From Methylomonas sp. MK1 (GTDB lineage: Bacteria; Pseudomonadota; Gammaproteobacteria; Methylococcales; Methylomonadaceae), in the NCBI RefSeq assembly GCF_000365425.1, contig NZ_AQOV01000001.1, positions 434,001-498,000 on the forward strand: DNA of 64,000 nucleotides. The letters are read 5' to 3'. Below the pieces are notes generated by a model. That model was not told the origin of the DNA, did no database searches, and saw only the letters and a program-made list of their open reading frames with translations. Below, in pieces: positions 37,565-46,200 of the stretch (the stretch's first letter is position 1; the number at the start of each line of letters is the position of its first letter). A program made the position numbers and the translations under genes.

Positions 37565-38167
37565 ATGACTGAGAAGGAAGGAGCAGATCACAAGATTTTG
37601 GATGTGGCAGTCGTTGTCGGGGCTGTTCCGGCAGTTCTATATTTATTCGGCACGGTGGCACTATCAGCTACCGCACACGGGTACGTAATTCCATCATCTC
37701 TAATCCATGCTGAGCCTTGGGACATCATCGCGGAGGGGGCCCGCGCGTTTCTCGACCTGATTCCTCGGTCGCTGAAAGTAGGACAATGGACTGCTGCTGT
37801 TGTCGCAATCCTAGGGTACGCCGGGTTAGCTGATTCCATGCGCGCGCACTCTATGCTTAGATTTGCTATTGCGCTGCCCCTAGCTCTTATTGCTCTTTGT
37901 AGCGCAATTGCGCTGGCATGTGATAAAGATGCGAGTAAGAGCCTAAAAGAGGTGGTTGCGTGTTCTAAGGACGCGGAGTGCGTAACGACAAGGTCGCATA
38001 CTACTGTTGTTATCAGCCGAAAAGATGGTTCGACACAAACAATCGATGGAGTTCTGTTGGATATTTCGAGTGATTACATATTTGTCAGGACACCGGAGTT
38101 CATGCAGATTGTTCCTAAGGGAGACATCATCGAGATGCAGCTTTTCCCGTGGAGCGATAAGCAATGA
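37565..38167 (+). CDS. Membrane protein of a probable integron cassette, unrecognised
   Basis: A 200-residue protein with hydrophobic stretches near residues 14-35 (VVVGAVPAVLYLFGTVALSA), 78-92 and 98-117 (FAIALPLALIALCSAIALAC) and a soluble C-terminal part with a small Sm-like/beta-rich look (VVISRKDGSTQTIDGVLLDI). The start ATG follows AGGAGAGG. Its stop lies 2 bases before the first half (R'') of an attC site, the usual ending of a gene cassette. No family is recognised. No attC core is visible upstream, so the cassette may be truncated on the left. Confidence 0.65.
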   Translation: MTEKEGADHKILDVAVVVGAVPAVLYLFGTVALSATAHGYVIPSSLIHAEPWDIIAEGARAFLDLIPRSLKVGQWTAAVVAILGYAGLADSMRAHSMLRFAIALPLALIALCSAIALACDKDASKSLKEVVACSKDAECVTTRSHTTVVISRKDGSTQTIDGVLLDISSDYIFVRTPEFMQIVPKGDIIEMQLFPWSDKQ

Positions 38168-38169
38168 TG

Positions 38170-38255
38170 TCCAACCAGCGTATCAACCTGGCCCCAAAAA
38201 GCTCCGCAACTATCGTCGCTAAGCTTTTTAGGTCACGTCATAGTTATCGTTAGAG
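38170..38255 (+). other. Probable integron attC recombination site (long form)
   Basis: An R'' box TCCAAC (38170-38175) is followed after 5 bases by an L''-like segment ATCAACCTGGCC, a central stem-loop (AAAAAGCT at 38196-38203, AGCTTTTT at 38222-38229) and an L'-like segment before the core GTTAGAG (38249-38255). R'' pairs with the first six bases of the core with one wobble. The next gene begins 9 bases after the core. The core deviates from GTTRRRY at the last base, so confidence is moderate. Confidence 0.6.
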
Positions 38256-38263
38256 CCCAACAC

Positions 38264-38767
38264 ATGTCGCTACCGCAAATATTCCAGTGGGTTGTAAGCG
38301 CCCATCTGGACGACCACAAAAGTGCCGAACTTGTACTTTTGAAGGGGCACCTTCTTCTTGAGGTAGCGATTGACAACGCCGCAAAACAATTTCTCGAAAA
38401 AGAAAAACATGAGAACTTCAGCGAGCTCTCATTCCACAAAAAACTGCAAGCGCTCAGTTCCCTTCAAACACAAAGCCCTTCAAACATGCCCAAAGCCATC
38501 GAACATTTGCATGCGCTCAATCGCATTCGAAATCGTCTCGCGCATGAATTCCAATTTACGGGCGGAAAGGATTCCTTGGCTCAATGGTCTCAAGCCGTTC
38601 TATCTGACTTTCCAGGCGTCAAATTTCAGCGGCACACATTTCGAACAAAACTCATCCACGCGATTGGCGCGCTTGCTAGCGTAGTCGTTGATCCGAGGAG
38701 CGACTTCTCTAATGAATCGGCAGGCTCCAACCCCTCATTCAACGGGACGCCTGACGGCGCGCGTTAA
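38264..38767 (+). CDS. HEPN-like cassette protein
   Basis: A 167-residue, mostly helical protein. It contains HALNRIRNRLAHEFQF, where RNRLAH fits the RX4-6H motif of HEPN domains, found in RNA-cleaving toxins and many defence proteins. The gene lies exactly between two attC sites: it starts 9 bases after one core and its TAA stop is inside the next site, as expected of an integron cassette. No partner nucleotidyltransferase (MNT) is adjacent. The role could be toxin or defence, but no specific family is recognised. Confidence 0.6.
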   Translation: MSLPQIFQWVVSAHLDDHKSAELVLLKGHLLLEVAIDNAAKQFLEKEKHENFSELSFHKKLQALSSLQTQSPSNMPKAIEHLHALNRIRNRLAHEFQFTGGKDSLAQWSQAVLSDFPGVKFQRHTFRTKLIHAIGALASVVVDPRSDFSNESAGSNPSFNGTPDGAR

Positions 38768-38781
38768 ATCGAACGTTATGC
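38725..38781 (+). other. Integron attC recombination site (short form)
   Basis: About 57 bases with the layout of the classic short attC: R'' TCCAAC (38726-38731), L'' TTCAACGGGACGCC, a short GC-rich centre (TGACGGCGCGCG), L' TTAAATCGAAC and core GTTATGC (38775-38781). It aligns box by box with the aadA-type attC as I remember it. The cassette stop codon TAA is inside the site. The core GTTATGC differs from GTTRRRY at one base. Confidence 0.8.
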
Positions 38782-38981
38782 GTCCTGAAATCGCGAACCT
38801 CGTAAAGCTCGGCACTTTGCCATCAGAGCACGGAGCTTCTCCAGGGCGGATAAACAGAGCGTCATCCACCGCCTTAGGAGCCTCTCGATGCATGACGCTA
38901 TCGCTTATGCATCCTACGACTGCGGACGGTTATATGGTGGCAAACGAACAGTTAGAGGTCATTGAAATTGCTTCAGCATGA
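38778..38981 (+). CDS. Small cassette-borne reading frame, chimeric or decayed
   Basis: A 67-residue frame whose ATG is inside the attC core (GTTATGC). The first 25 residues (MRPEIANLVKLGTLPSEHGA) look like a genuine cassette gene start. From 38857 on the DNA is homologous to a block at 39567-39687, and another frame there shows better protein conservation, so the frame probably joins a cassette start to unrelated sequence. No family is recognised. Confidence 0.35.
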   Translation: MRPEIANLVKLGTLPSEHGASPGRINRASSTALGASRCMTLSLMHPTTADGYMVANEQLEVIEIASA

Positions 38982-39153
38982 GGCAGTTCTTGACCGATAG
39001 CCGCGCAAGCCCGCCAACAATACATAGATCCATTGCATTCAAGTCTAGGGCAATTGGTTAGTGCCCGGTATGATTTTTTTCGGGGTTGGGATTTCCCCCT
39101 CATTCGAGCCTTGACGCCTCGCGCTAATCGCATTGAGCTATTCGCGAAAACCC

Positions 39154-39567
39154 CGTTCGCTCGGACTCATACTAAAACGCGTTGCCACCTGGCTTTGAAA
39201 GCTGGCCGGCAACACAGAAAGTGTTGCGACGATAGTAAATGGCCTCGTGCGCGAGCTTAATCCCGTTGCGTGCAAGCCGTTTTGCCTTGCGGGCGAACGA
39301 ATTTGCCTCGCCCGCAAGGCTTTTAGGTTTAATCGCAAGGCTTGGCAGCTTGCGCGCAAGGTAAAAAAGATTGCGACGATGGCAAAATACCTCGCGCACA
39401 AGCTGAAACGGGTCGTGCGCAAGGCACTTTGCCGGACGGGCAAATCAATTTGCCTCGCCCGCAAGGCTTTTAGGTTTATTCACAAGGCTTGGCAGTTTGC
39501 GTGCAAGGTAAAAAGCTTCGCGACGATAGCAAAAGACCGCGTGCGCGAGCTTAAATGCTTTGAGCGG
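39154..39567 (+). repeat. Tandem repeat, exact 147-bp period, about 2.7 copies
   Basis: The segment beginning ATTTGCCTCGCCCGCAAGGC recurs at 39301 and 39448, 147 bases apart. The marker TTGCGACGAT occurs at 39224 and 39371, and as TCGCGACGAT at 39518, again at 147-base steps. The leftmost copy is the most diverged and carries a one-base insertion. The period equals 49 codons, so the reading frame is preserved in all copies. The unit is rich in CGCAAGGC. Confidence 0.85.
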
Positions 39568-39591
39568 AGCGTCATCCGCGATGTTGGCTAA
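39247..39591 (+). CDS. Lys/Arg-rich protein of 49-residue repeats, hypothetical
   Basis: GTG-started frame of 114 residues made of 49-residue repeats: ICLARKAFRFNRKAWQ and ICLARKAFRFIHKAWQ open successive copies, and AT[MI]AK[YD] occurs at the same place in each. In the region before the GTG the same frame aligns back to 39199 (LAGNTESVATIVNGLV) until a one-base insertion breaks it. The product would be strongly basic. The minus strand of the same DNA also stays open over much of the array, because 147 is a multiple of three, so coding in this frame is not proven. No family is recognised. Confidence 0.35.
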   Translation: MRELNPVACKPFCLAGERICLARKAFRFNRKAWQLARKVKKIATMAKYLAHKLKRVVRKALCRTGKSICLARKAFRFIHKAWQFACKVKSFATIAKDRVRELKCFERSVIRDVG

Positions 39592-39687
39592 GCCGCTCGG
39601 GGCGTGACGTAATTGTTTATGCATGCGGTGATTGCGGACAATTTTACGGCGGCACATGAACAGTTTGATGTCTTTGAAATGGCTTGA

Positions 39688-40004
39688 TGAAAGCAAGTGG
39701 CCTTGATGGAGGCGAGGTTTCGAAGGCCAAGTCCTTTCAATTGCCGAAGTGGGTTTGGTTGCCGGCAGCCGACGCCCTCGATTCCGCTAACGCTGCAACG
39801 AGGCTACAATAGCCCCTCATCGTTGCAGTCACTGACAGTCGATATGCAGCCATCGACTTTTGGCCGAACTTGCTCTATCACGGTAACCGGAATATTTCGT
39901 CTTCTTTTGAAAAGTCAGTAGGGTTTGCGGCACAAACATTAAGATATATTTTCCAAATCAATCGCCTTCTTTCACCCATTAAGTCAGCAGACTCCAAAAG
40001 CCGG
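39688..40004. other. Intergenic stretch after the repeat array
   Basis: About 317 bases between the repeat block and the LysR gene. I see no convincing gene, RNA or strong hairpin here. It marks the right edge of the accessory island. Confidence 0.5.
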
Positions 40005-40889
40005 CTAACGCTCGAAATACGCCAACAAAAAATCGATAAACGTCGTCAATTTGGCCGGATAAAAGCGCCGTTGTAGATAAGTGGCGTAAATGGCCAGCGC
40101 CGGTCGGCGATATTGCCTGAGGATTTCCACCAATTCGCCGCTTTGTAAATACGGCGCCACCGACAATCTCGGCGCTTGCACTATGCCCATACTCAGCGCC
40201 GCTGCCTGACACAGCGCGCGACCGTTATTAGACGCTAACACCCAATCGGATTTGATTTTTTTCAGCTCGCCATCGACGTTAAACAACCAAAACTCGCCGT
40301 GCGGGGTATCAATGTAGTGTAGGCATTGGTGATTACTCAGTTCGTCTATGGTTTGCGGACAGCCTTTTTCTGCTAAGTAGGCCGGCGAGGCATAGGTACA
40401 CAATTCGGTCTCGGCAATCTTGCGCGCCACCACGCCCGGATCTAAGGTATCGGTCACTAGCAAGGAAATGTCGATGCTCCCTACCCGCAAATTAGGCGGC
40501 TTGTTGTCCAGCGACATTAAAATTTTCACTTCCGGATATTGCTTTAGATAACGTTCGATGGCCGGCACCATGTACATACCGCCGAAATCGATAGGCGCGC
40601 TGATTTTAATGGTGCCTTTCACCCGTTCGCCCAATTGCGCGGTGGAGGCTTCCAAGTCGGCCAAGTCTTCCAGCAATTGCTTGCTGCGGTTGTAGTAGGC
40701 TTCGCCGGCACTGGTCAGGCTTAGACTACGGGTGGTGCGATGTAGTAGCACCACGCCCAGCGAAGCTTCCAGTTGGGCGATGTATTTGCTGATCATCATT
40801 GTCGAAAGCTTCGACTCTTTGGCAACAGCGGAAAACGTCCCGAGCTCGACAATCCGGCAAAAAACGCGCATGTTGTTAAACTTATCCAT
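40005..40889 (-). CDS. LysR-family transcriptional regulator
   Basis: A 294-residue regulator with an N-terminal winged helix-turn-helix (FNNMRVFCRIVELGTFSAVAKESKLSTMMISKYIAQLEASLGVVLLHRTTRSLSLT in the usual order) and a C-terminal periplasmic-binding-like effector domain. It belongs to the large CrgA/AaeR-like subgroup. The ATG at 40889 gives the normal start; a TTG at 40901 would add four residues. It is divergent from the carbonic anhydrase gene, and a perfect palindrome sits just before its ATG, which suggests autoregulation and control of its neighbour. Its inducer is unknown. Confidence 0.9.
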   Translation of the reverse strand: MDKFNNMRVFCRIVELGTFSAVAKESKLSTMMISKYIAQLEASLGVVLLHRTTRSLSLTSAGEAYYNRSKQLLEDLADLEASTAQLGERVKGTIKISAPIDFGGMYMVPAIERYLKQYPEVKILMSLDNKPPNLRVGSIDISLLVTDTLDPGVVARKIAETELCTYASPAYLAEKGCPQTIDELSNHQCLHYIDTPHGEFWLFNVDGELKKIKSDWVLASNNGRALCQAAALSMGIVQAPRLSVAPYLQSGELVEILRQYRRPALAIYATYLQRRFYPAKLTTFIDFLLAYFER

Positions 40890-40900
40890 CGCAGCATCCA

Positions 40901-40921
40901 ATATAAACTTAAAGTTTATAT
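40901..40921. promoter_or_regulatory. Palindromic operator before the LysR gene
   Basis: Perfect inverted repeat with 10-base arms (ATATAAACTT and AAGTTTATAT) around a single A. It starts 12 bases upstream of the LysR ATG, in the divergent region shared with the carbonic anhydrase gene. Position and AT-rich dyad fit a LysR-type (T-N11-A-like) binding site that represses its own gene. Confidence 0.65.
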
Positions 40922-41044
40922 TTTATAAACCAATTAGCCTCTTTAAACCAGAATGTCGCTTGGCTACAATGCAGCCCGGAGATAGTCGTTACCCCGTCTG
41001 GTTTGCAGTTTAGGCCAGACGTTTTTTCATCCACCGAGGTTTTT

Positions 41045-41623
41045 ATGAGCAAAATTCACAACGAAGTACTATTAGCCAACCGCGATTATGTATCCAGTTT
41101 CAACAAAGGCGATTTGGCTATGCCGCCCGCTCGTCAGTTTGCCATACTGACCTGCATGGACGCCCGGCTGGACCCGGCGAAATATGCCGGTTTATCCGAA
41201 GGCGACGCCCACGTGATCCGCAACGCCGGCGGCCGCGCCAGCGACGACGCGATCCGCTCCCTGGTTATTTCCTACAAATTACTCGGCACCAAGGAATGGT
41301 TTGTGATCCATCACACCGACTGCGGCATGGAAACCTTTACCAACGAGATCATGAGCGACTTGTTGGCCAGCAGCTTGAAAACCGCCAGCGTCGATGCGAC
41401 AGGCTGGCACGACGGCGGCGAAGGCCCCGGTTCGACAGATGGCAAGTACATCAACTGGCTGACCATCAAAAATCAAGCCGACAGCGTGCTGGAAGACGTT
41501 AAACGGATTAAAGCCCATTCGTTGGTACCTAGCGACATTCCGGTTTACGGCTACGTTTACGACGTAAAAACCGGCCGCTTGATCGAAGTACCTGAAGCGA
41601 CTGCTGCCGGCCAAGCCAGCTAA
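41045..41623 (+). CDS. Beta-class carbonic anhydrase
   Basis: Reversible hydration of CO2. The 192-residue protein has the zinc-site motifs of beta-carbonic anhydrases: CMDARLD (CXDXR) near residue 37 and HHTDCGM (HX2C) near residue 93, plus the [15 protein letters not shown] block. It resembles the shorter YbcF/YtiB-like branch. The ATG at 41045 follows GAGG at a good distance. It is divergent from a LysR regulator that probably controls it. In a methylotroph it could supply bicarbonate to carboxylases or recycle formate-derived CO2. Confidence 0.9.
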   Translation: MSKIHNEVLLANRDYVSSFNKGDLAMPPARQFAILTCMDARLDPAKYAGLSEGDAHVIRNAGGRASDDAIRSLVISYKLLGTKEWFVIHHTDCGMETFTNEIMSDLLASSLKTASVDATGWHDGGEGPGSTDGKYINWLTIKNQADSVLEDVKRIKAHSLVPSDIPVYGYVYDVKTGRLIEVPEATAAGQAS

Positions 41624-41728
41624 CATTTGCTGCCAGCCTTAGGGACCCGTGTTCTATTGCCAAATAGACAGGAGCATTCCCGTAGAAAGTGACGTTATAG
41701 ACCTCAAAGTTAACCTACTTTGACCAAT

Positions 41729-41752
41729 GCGCTCCCGCAACTGCGGGAGCGC
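41729..41752. terminator. GC-rich hairpin after the carbonic anhydrase gene
   Basis: Perfect 11-bp stem (GCGCTCCCGCA and its complement) with a 2-base loop, about 105 bases past the stop. It lacks a T-run, so it may be a terminator, an RNA-stabilising hairpin or a repeat. Confidence 0.5.
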
Positions 41753-41943
41753 CCTAATCGCCAAAGATTGCGCCGGCCTGTCCAGATCAGTATCTGGCAT
41801 AGATATGACGCAAACGACTTCTTCGCCCAACTGGGCAAAAATCTGCGCCGAATCTAATCTTCACGCGTTATTTTGCTCAACAACTTGGGATTGACACCGA
41901 GGTTCAACGCATTGTTAACCCGGCCCTATTGATCACTGGCATT

Positions 41944-42009
41944 CCGTTCGGGTTGAGCGCGTCGAAGCCAAGGCCCGTGTGCCCTTCTGAACAGGCTCAG
42001 GGTAAACGG
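41944..42009. repeat. REP-like imperfect inverted repeat
   Basis: CCGTTCGGGTTGAGC on the left and GCTCAGGGTAAACGG on the right form an imperfect dyad with GTCGAAG and CTTCTGAAC inside. It belongs to the widespread intergenic repeat type with CCGTTCG...GAGC..GTCGAA cores. It fills part of the 506-base gap between the carbonic anhydrase and cytochrome peroxidase genes; I see no gene in the rest. Confidence 0.65.
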
Positions 42010-42081
42010 CATTTAAAGGCCGGGAATTATGTGCACTTAGCCTCGAGCCGCGTAAGCCCGCCACAAGGCCGTTGTCATGCC

Positions 42082-42109
42082 AAAAAAAAGGGGCCTTTCG
42101 GCCCCTTTT
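42082..42109. terminator. Terminator after the cytochrome c peroxidase gene, symmetrical
   Basis: A 10-bp perfect stem (AAAAGGGGCC/GGCCCCTTTT) with a 4-base loop, followed on the minus strand by extra T residues and on the plus strand by TTTT. It lies 21 bases past the peroxidase stop and can work in both directions. Confidence 0.9.
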
Positions 42110-42129
42110 CTTTAGCTGCCTGCTAAAGC

Positions 42130-43137
42130 TCAGTTAAAGCTGGAACCCGGTGTTCCAGGCAATTGCGGCATGGTTTGCTCTGGGAATTCGCCGGTCAGCG
42201 CATTCAAAAACGCGACGATGTCAGCCACGTCGGCATCCGACAACTCTTGATTTAATTGCAATTTACCCATTAACCAAACAGCTTTATCCAAGGTTTTTAC
42301 CGAACCGTTGTGCATGTAAGGTGCAGTCAAAGCCACGTTACGCAGAGTCGGAACTTTAAACATGTGCTCGTCGCTTTCTTTTTTGGTGACTTCCGCCAAG
42401 CCTTTGTCTTTTTGGAAGTGGTATTGCGCTTCAAAATAGCCGCTAGGGTTAACAGGGAATTTTTGGAATACCCCAGGGCCGTTAAATGCCGGACCACTGT
42501 GGCAACCGGTGCAGCCCAATTCCACGGCTTTTTTCAGACCGCGTTCTTGCTGTTCGGTCAAGGCGCTTTTATCGCCTTTGACATATTTGTCGTAAGCGCT
42601 ATTCGGTGTGATCAAAGTTCTTTCGTAGGCGGCAATCGCTTTGGTGGCGTTGTCTTTGGTAATGGCTTCGGCATCGCTACCGAAGGCCACTTCGAAAGCA
42701 TGGCGATAGCCTTTAATGGTTTTCAAGCGAGCGACCACGTCATCCCAGCTTTTCATGCCCATTTCGATAGGGTTGGTGACTGGACCTGCCGCTTGCGCTT
42801 CCAGGCTGTCGGCGCGGCCGTCCCAGAATTGCACTTTGTTGAATGCAGCATTCCAGACCGTTGGTGCACTGCGGCCGCCGGTTTGGCCATTCACGCCCAT
42901 GGAATTTGGCCGATTATCTTCGCCACCCAGCATGGTGTTGTGACAAGACGCGCAAGAAACGGTGCCCGTGGAAGACAGACGCGGATCGTGATAAAGCATT
43001 TTGCCCAGTTCAACCTTTTCGGGGGTTGTTGGGTTGTTGGCAGGCGCTGGCGCCGTGGTGGGCAGCGCATCTGCCGCCATAACAGACATCGAACTAGCCA
43101 GCGCTATCGCAGAAACCAGCATACGAAATTTAAACAT
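42130..43137 (-). CDS. Di-haem cytochrome c peroxidase (CcpA/MauG family)
   Basis: Periplasmic enzyme of 335 residues that reduces H2O2 using electrons from small cytochromes. A signal peptide (cleaved near AMA/ADALP, residues 20-22) is followed by two c-type haem motifs, CASCH (62-66) and CTGCH (209-213), with the GRSAPTVWNAAFN and QFWDGRADSLE blocks typical of bacterial CCPs. MauG relatives share the fold but differ in ligands; no amine dehydrogenase gene is near, so peroxidase is the better call. A GAGGATC stretch precedes the ATG. Confidence 0.93.
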   Translation of the reverse strand: MFKFRMLVSAIALASSMSVMAADALPTTAPAPANNPTTPEKVELGKMLYHDPRLSSTGTVSCASCHNTMLGGEDNRPNSMGVNGQTGGRSAPTVWNAAFNKVQFWDGRADSLEAQAAGPVTNPIEMGMKSWDDVVARLKTIKGYRHAFEVAFGSDAEAITKDNATKAIAAYERTLITPNSAYDKYVKGDKSALTEQQERGLKKAVELGCTGCHSGPAFNGPGVFQKFPVNPSGYFEAQYHFQKDKGLAEVTKKESDEHMFKVPTLRNVALTAPYMHNGSVKTLDKAVWLMGKLQLNQELSDADVADIVAFLNALTGEFPEQTMPQLPGTPGSSFN

Positions 43138-43261
43138 GAGATCCTCCTAAGTAATTATAGTTAGCCTTGGGCTACCGAATTGTAAGATATTGACGCTGGG
43201 CAGGTAAATTAAATTGCATCGTCACCGAATGTAAACTGAAAAGCCGCGGACTAGACTGGCG

Positions 43262-46200
43262 TTAAAACTTTTGCAGCAACTCACTCAGTTGCGTCAGCGC
43301 CTCGTCGATGGCAAATCGGTCGATTTTTTTGGCGATCTCCTCCAACAAGGGCAAATACTGATGACCGGCCATACTACGCTGTAATTGCTCCAACATCGTT
43401 TCGGCCGCGCCTAGATCGCTTTCCAGTAACTGCGACAATTTCTGCAAATCCGCCGCTATCTCGGCGTCGGCAACCGGTGCTGTAGGCTGATCCAGGCCGG
43501 ACGTTTGACTGTCCGCCGCTGTTTGCAAGGCTTGAATGTCGCCGATTACTTTACGCAAAAATCCTTCCATGTGCTGCAAGTGTTCGGCGGGCGGAATTTG
43601 ATTCTGCTTAAGTACAATATCGACGCCGGCGGCGGCTTCGAATAAATCGGTCGCCCCCAGATTGCCGCTGACACCTTTCAAGGCATGGCAACGCTCTTCA
43701 GCCTGCCTCAGTTCGCCGGCATTGATCAAGCCGCGAATCTCGGCAACCGCATCCGGGTAGTGTTCTTTAAAACGGTATAGCTGTTTGCGATAGGCATCCG
43801 GATTGCCGCCAATCCGCCGTATGCCTTGCACAATATCCAGACTGGTCAAGGTTTGTAAATCTTCGGGATAATCGGCAATTTGATAAATCCGCGCCGCTTC
43901 CTGGCTCTGTCCACCGTCGGCCGTGAGCGGAATCCAGGTTGCCAAGGCTTTGAACAACCGGTCGGGATCGATCGGTTTGGTGACATGATCGTTCATACCC
44001 GCCTCCAGGCTTTTCTCGACATCGCGGGCCATGGCATGGGCGGTCATCGCGATAATGGGCATAGTCGCATAGCGTTGATTGCCCTCGGATTGCGCCAAGG
44101 CCCGAATCTTGACGGTGGCTTGCAAGCCGTCCAGCACCGGCATCTGGATGTCCATCAACACCGCGTCGTAATGATGTTGCCTAACCATGGCGACCGCTTC
44201 CTCGCCGTTCATCGCTTCGTCAACCTGGATCTCGTGACTGCGCAGCAATTCGCAGGCAAATTCGCGGTTGATTTCGTTATCTTCCACCAGTAACAGCCGA
44301 ATACCTTGCAGTTGTTTGATACCGGCAATGTCCGCCCCGCCTAATTGCTTGAATTTATCCACCACCCCTAGCACCCGGCCGCGGCCCAGTGCGGATAGAA
44401 TCGCATCCAGTAACGAGGACGGCGATACCGGCTTGATCAAAAAGCCATCAATACCGGCCCGGCCCGCCAAACGCATCACATCTTCGCTACCGTAGGCCGT
44501 CACCATGATGATCTTGGGCTGCTGCACCAGGCTGGTGTCGGCACGAATTTGCCTGATCGCCTCGTCACCGTTCATACCCGGCATTTTCCAGTCCATCAAC
44601 ACCACATCGAAAGGCTGATCGGCCGGCATATCCCGCAAAGCAATCAGCGCGGCGGCGGCACTGGCCGAACAGCTCACCCGCAACTGAAACGGCCGCAACA
44701 TATCGCTGATGATTTCCCGGGAAGCCTCGTTGTCATCCACTACCAATACCCGCACCTCGGCTAGCAATACGCCTATGCTTCGCTCCAGCGCGTCTTGATG
44801 CAGCAAGGTGTCCGTAGCAACGCCCAAGCGCACGGTAAAACAAAAAGTTGTGCCCTGCCCCAGTTGCGACTGCTCGATCCAGATCCGTCCGTGCATCATT
44901 TCCACGAGGGTTTTACAGATGGCCAAGCCTAAACCTGTGCCGCCAAAGCGCCGGCTGGTGCCCTGATCGGCTTGGGTAAACTCTTGAAACAGTTTTTTCT
45001 GATCGTCTTCCGACATACCGATACCGGTATCTCTGACCGAAATCCGCAAATCGATAGTGCTGTCGGTCTTGGCCAGGCAATAGAAAGCCAGTTCCAATTC
45101 GCCGGCTTCGGTGAATTTAAGCGCGTTGCCGCACAAATTGGTCAACACCTGACCGAAACGCAAGGGATCGCCCAACAATACCGGCGGAATTTGCGGGTCG
45201 TGACGGATCAGAAACTCAATGCCTTTCAAGCCGGCTTGGTAACCGATCATATCGGCCAATTGCTCCACCACGCTATCGAAGCGAAATTCGGTTTCTTCCA
45301 GCGCTAATTTACCGGCCTCGATTTTCGAAAAATCCAGAATATCGTTAAGAATCCCCAACAAGGTACGCGCGGAACTGTGCGCTTTTGCCAAATAATTGCG
45401 TTGCGACGCGGTCAATTCGGTCTGCAAGGCCAAATGCAACATGCCCAGCACGCCGTTCATTGGCGTGCGAATCTCGTGCGACATATTCGCCAGGAACTGG
45501 CTTTTAGTCTGGGTGGCCGACTGAGCGGCGTCTCGAGCCTCTTTCAACGCCAGCTCGGCCTGTTTGCGCAAGGTCACATCCTCGTAAGTACTGACGAAAC
45601 CGCCATCGGCTATCGGCCCGCCGCTGATCTCGATGACCCTATTGTCCAACCTTTGCCGAGTAAAATTGTGCGGCTGAAAACGTCTTATTTCTTCCAGTAA
45701 CTGCTTGAGTTCGGCATCGGGATTGCGGAAGCGCAACTGCGGATCGGTCAAATCGAACTGCATGAAATCGGCATGGTCCCTGCCCACTGCCAGCATACTT
45801 TCCGGATAACCGCGCACCTCGCTGAGCTTTTTATTCCAAACCAATAACTTTAAATTGCTGTCAAAGGCTATCAGGCCCTGCGACATGCTATCCAGCACTG
45901 TTGCCAGCATCACGCTGTTATGCGCCAATTTGGCGTTGATATCCGCCAACTCCATCGTGCGGGCAGCCACGCGTTCTTCCAGACCTTCGTTGATGCTGGC
46001 CAATAGTTTTTCATTCTCGGCAAGCTGCCAATTCAACGCCAACAGTTCGCTATCGCGGGCTTCGATGGTGGCTATCATCGTATTAAAGGCTTGAATCAAC
46101 GCCCCTAATTCATCGTTACTCTCTTGTGTGGCGCGCAAGGTGTAGTTTTTTTCACTGTTGATAGTCTCGACGGTTTTCTTCAACCTGACCAGCGGACCGG

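Larger units (their letters stand above)
38857..39687. repeat. Pair of diverged direct repeats (about 120 bp) flanking the tandem array
   Basis: Block 1 (38857-38981) and block 2 (39567-39687) share GAGCGTCATCC at the left, TTATGCAT in the middle and GAACAGTT...GAAAT.GCTT at the right. In one plus-strand frame the two read MHDAIAYASYDCGRLYGG and RDVIVYACGDCGQFYGG, with four of the changed codons differing only at the third base (ATC/ATT, GAC/GAT, TAT/TAC, GGT/GGC). This hints at a short former coding segment DCGxxYGG. Both copies are now too short to be a gene. Confidence 0.6.

Noticed and set aside
39010..39060. Possible third attC site (CCAACAATAC ... GGTTAGTGC)
   Set aside because: R''/R' pairing needs wobble and no convincing L'' or L' was found.
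39138..39464. Minus-strand frame of 108 residues across the tandem repeat
   Set aside because: It exists because the period is a multiple of three, so all frames stay open. A related minus-strand frame carries a TGA in one copy. I kept the plus frame only, with low confidence.
39154..39567. CRISPR array
   Set aside because: The repeats are 147-bp tandem units without alternating spacers, and no cas gene is present.
39697..39921. Plus-strand frame of 74 residues
   Set aside because: No recognisable domain, odd composition, no ribosome-binding site and no context.
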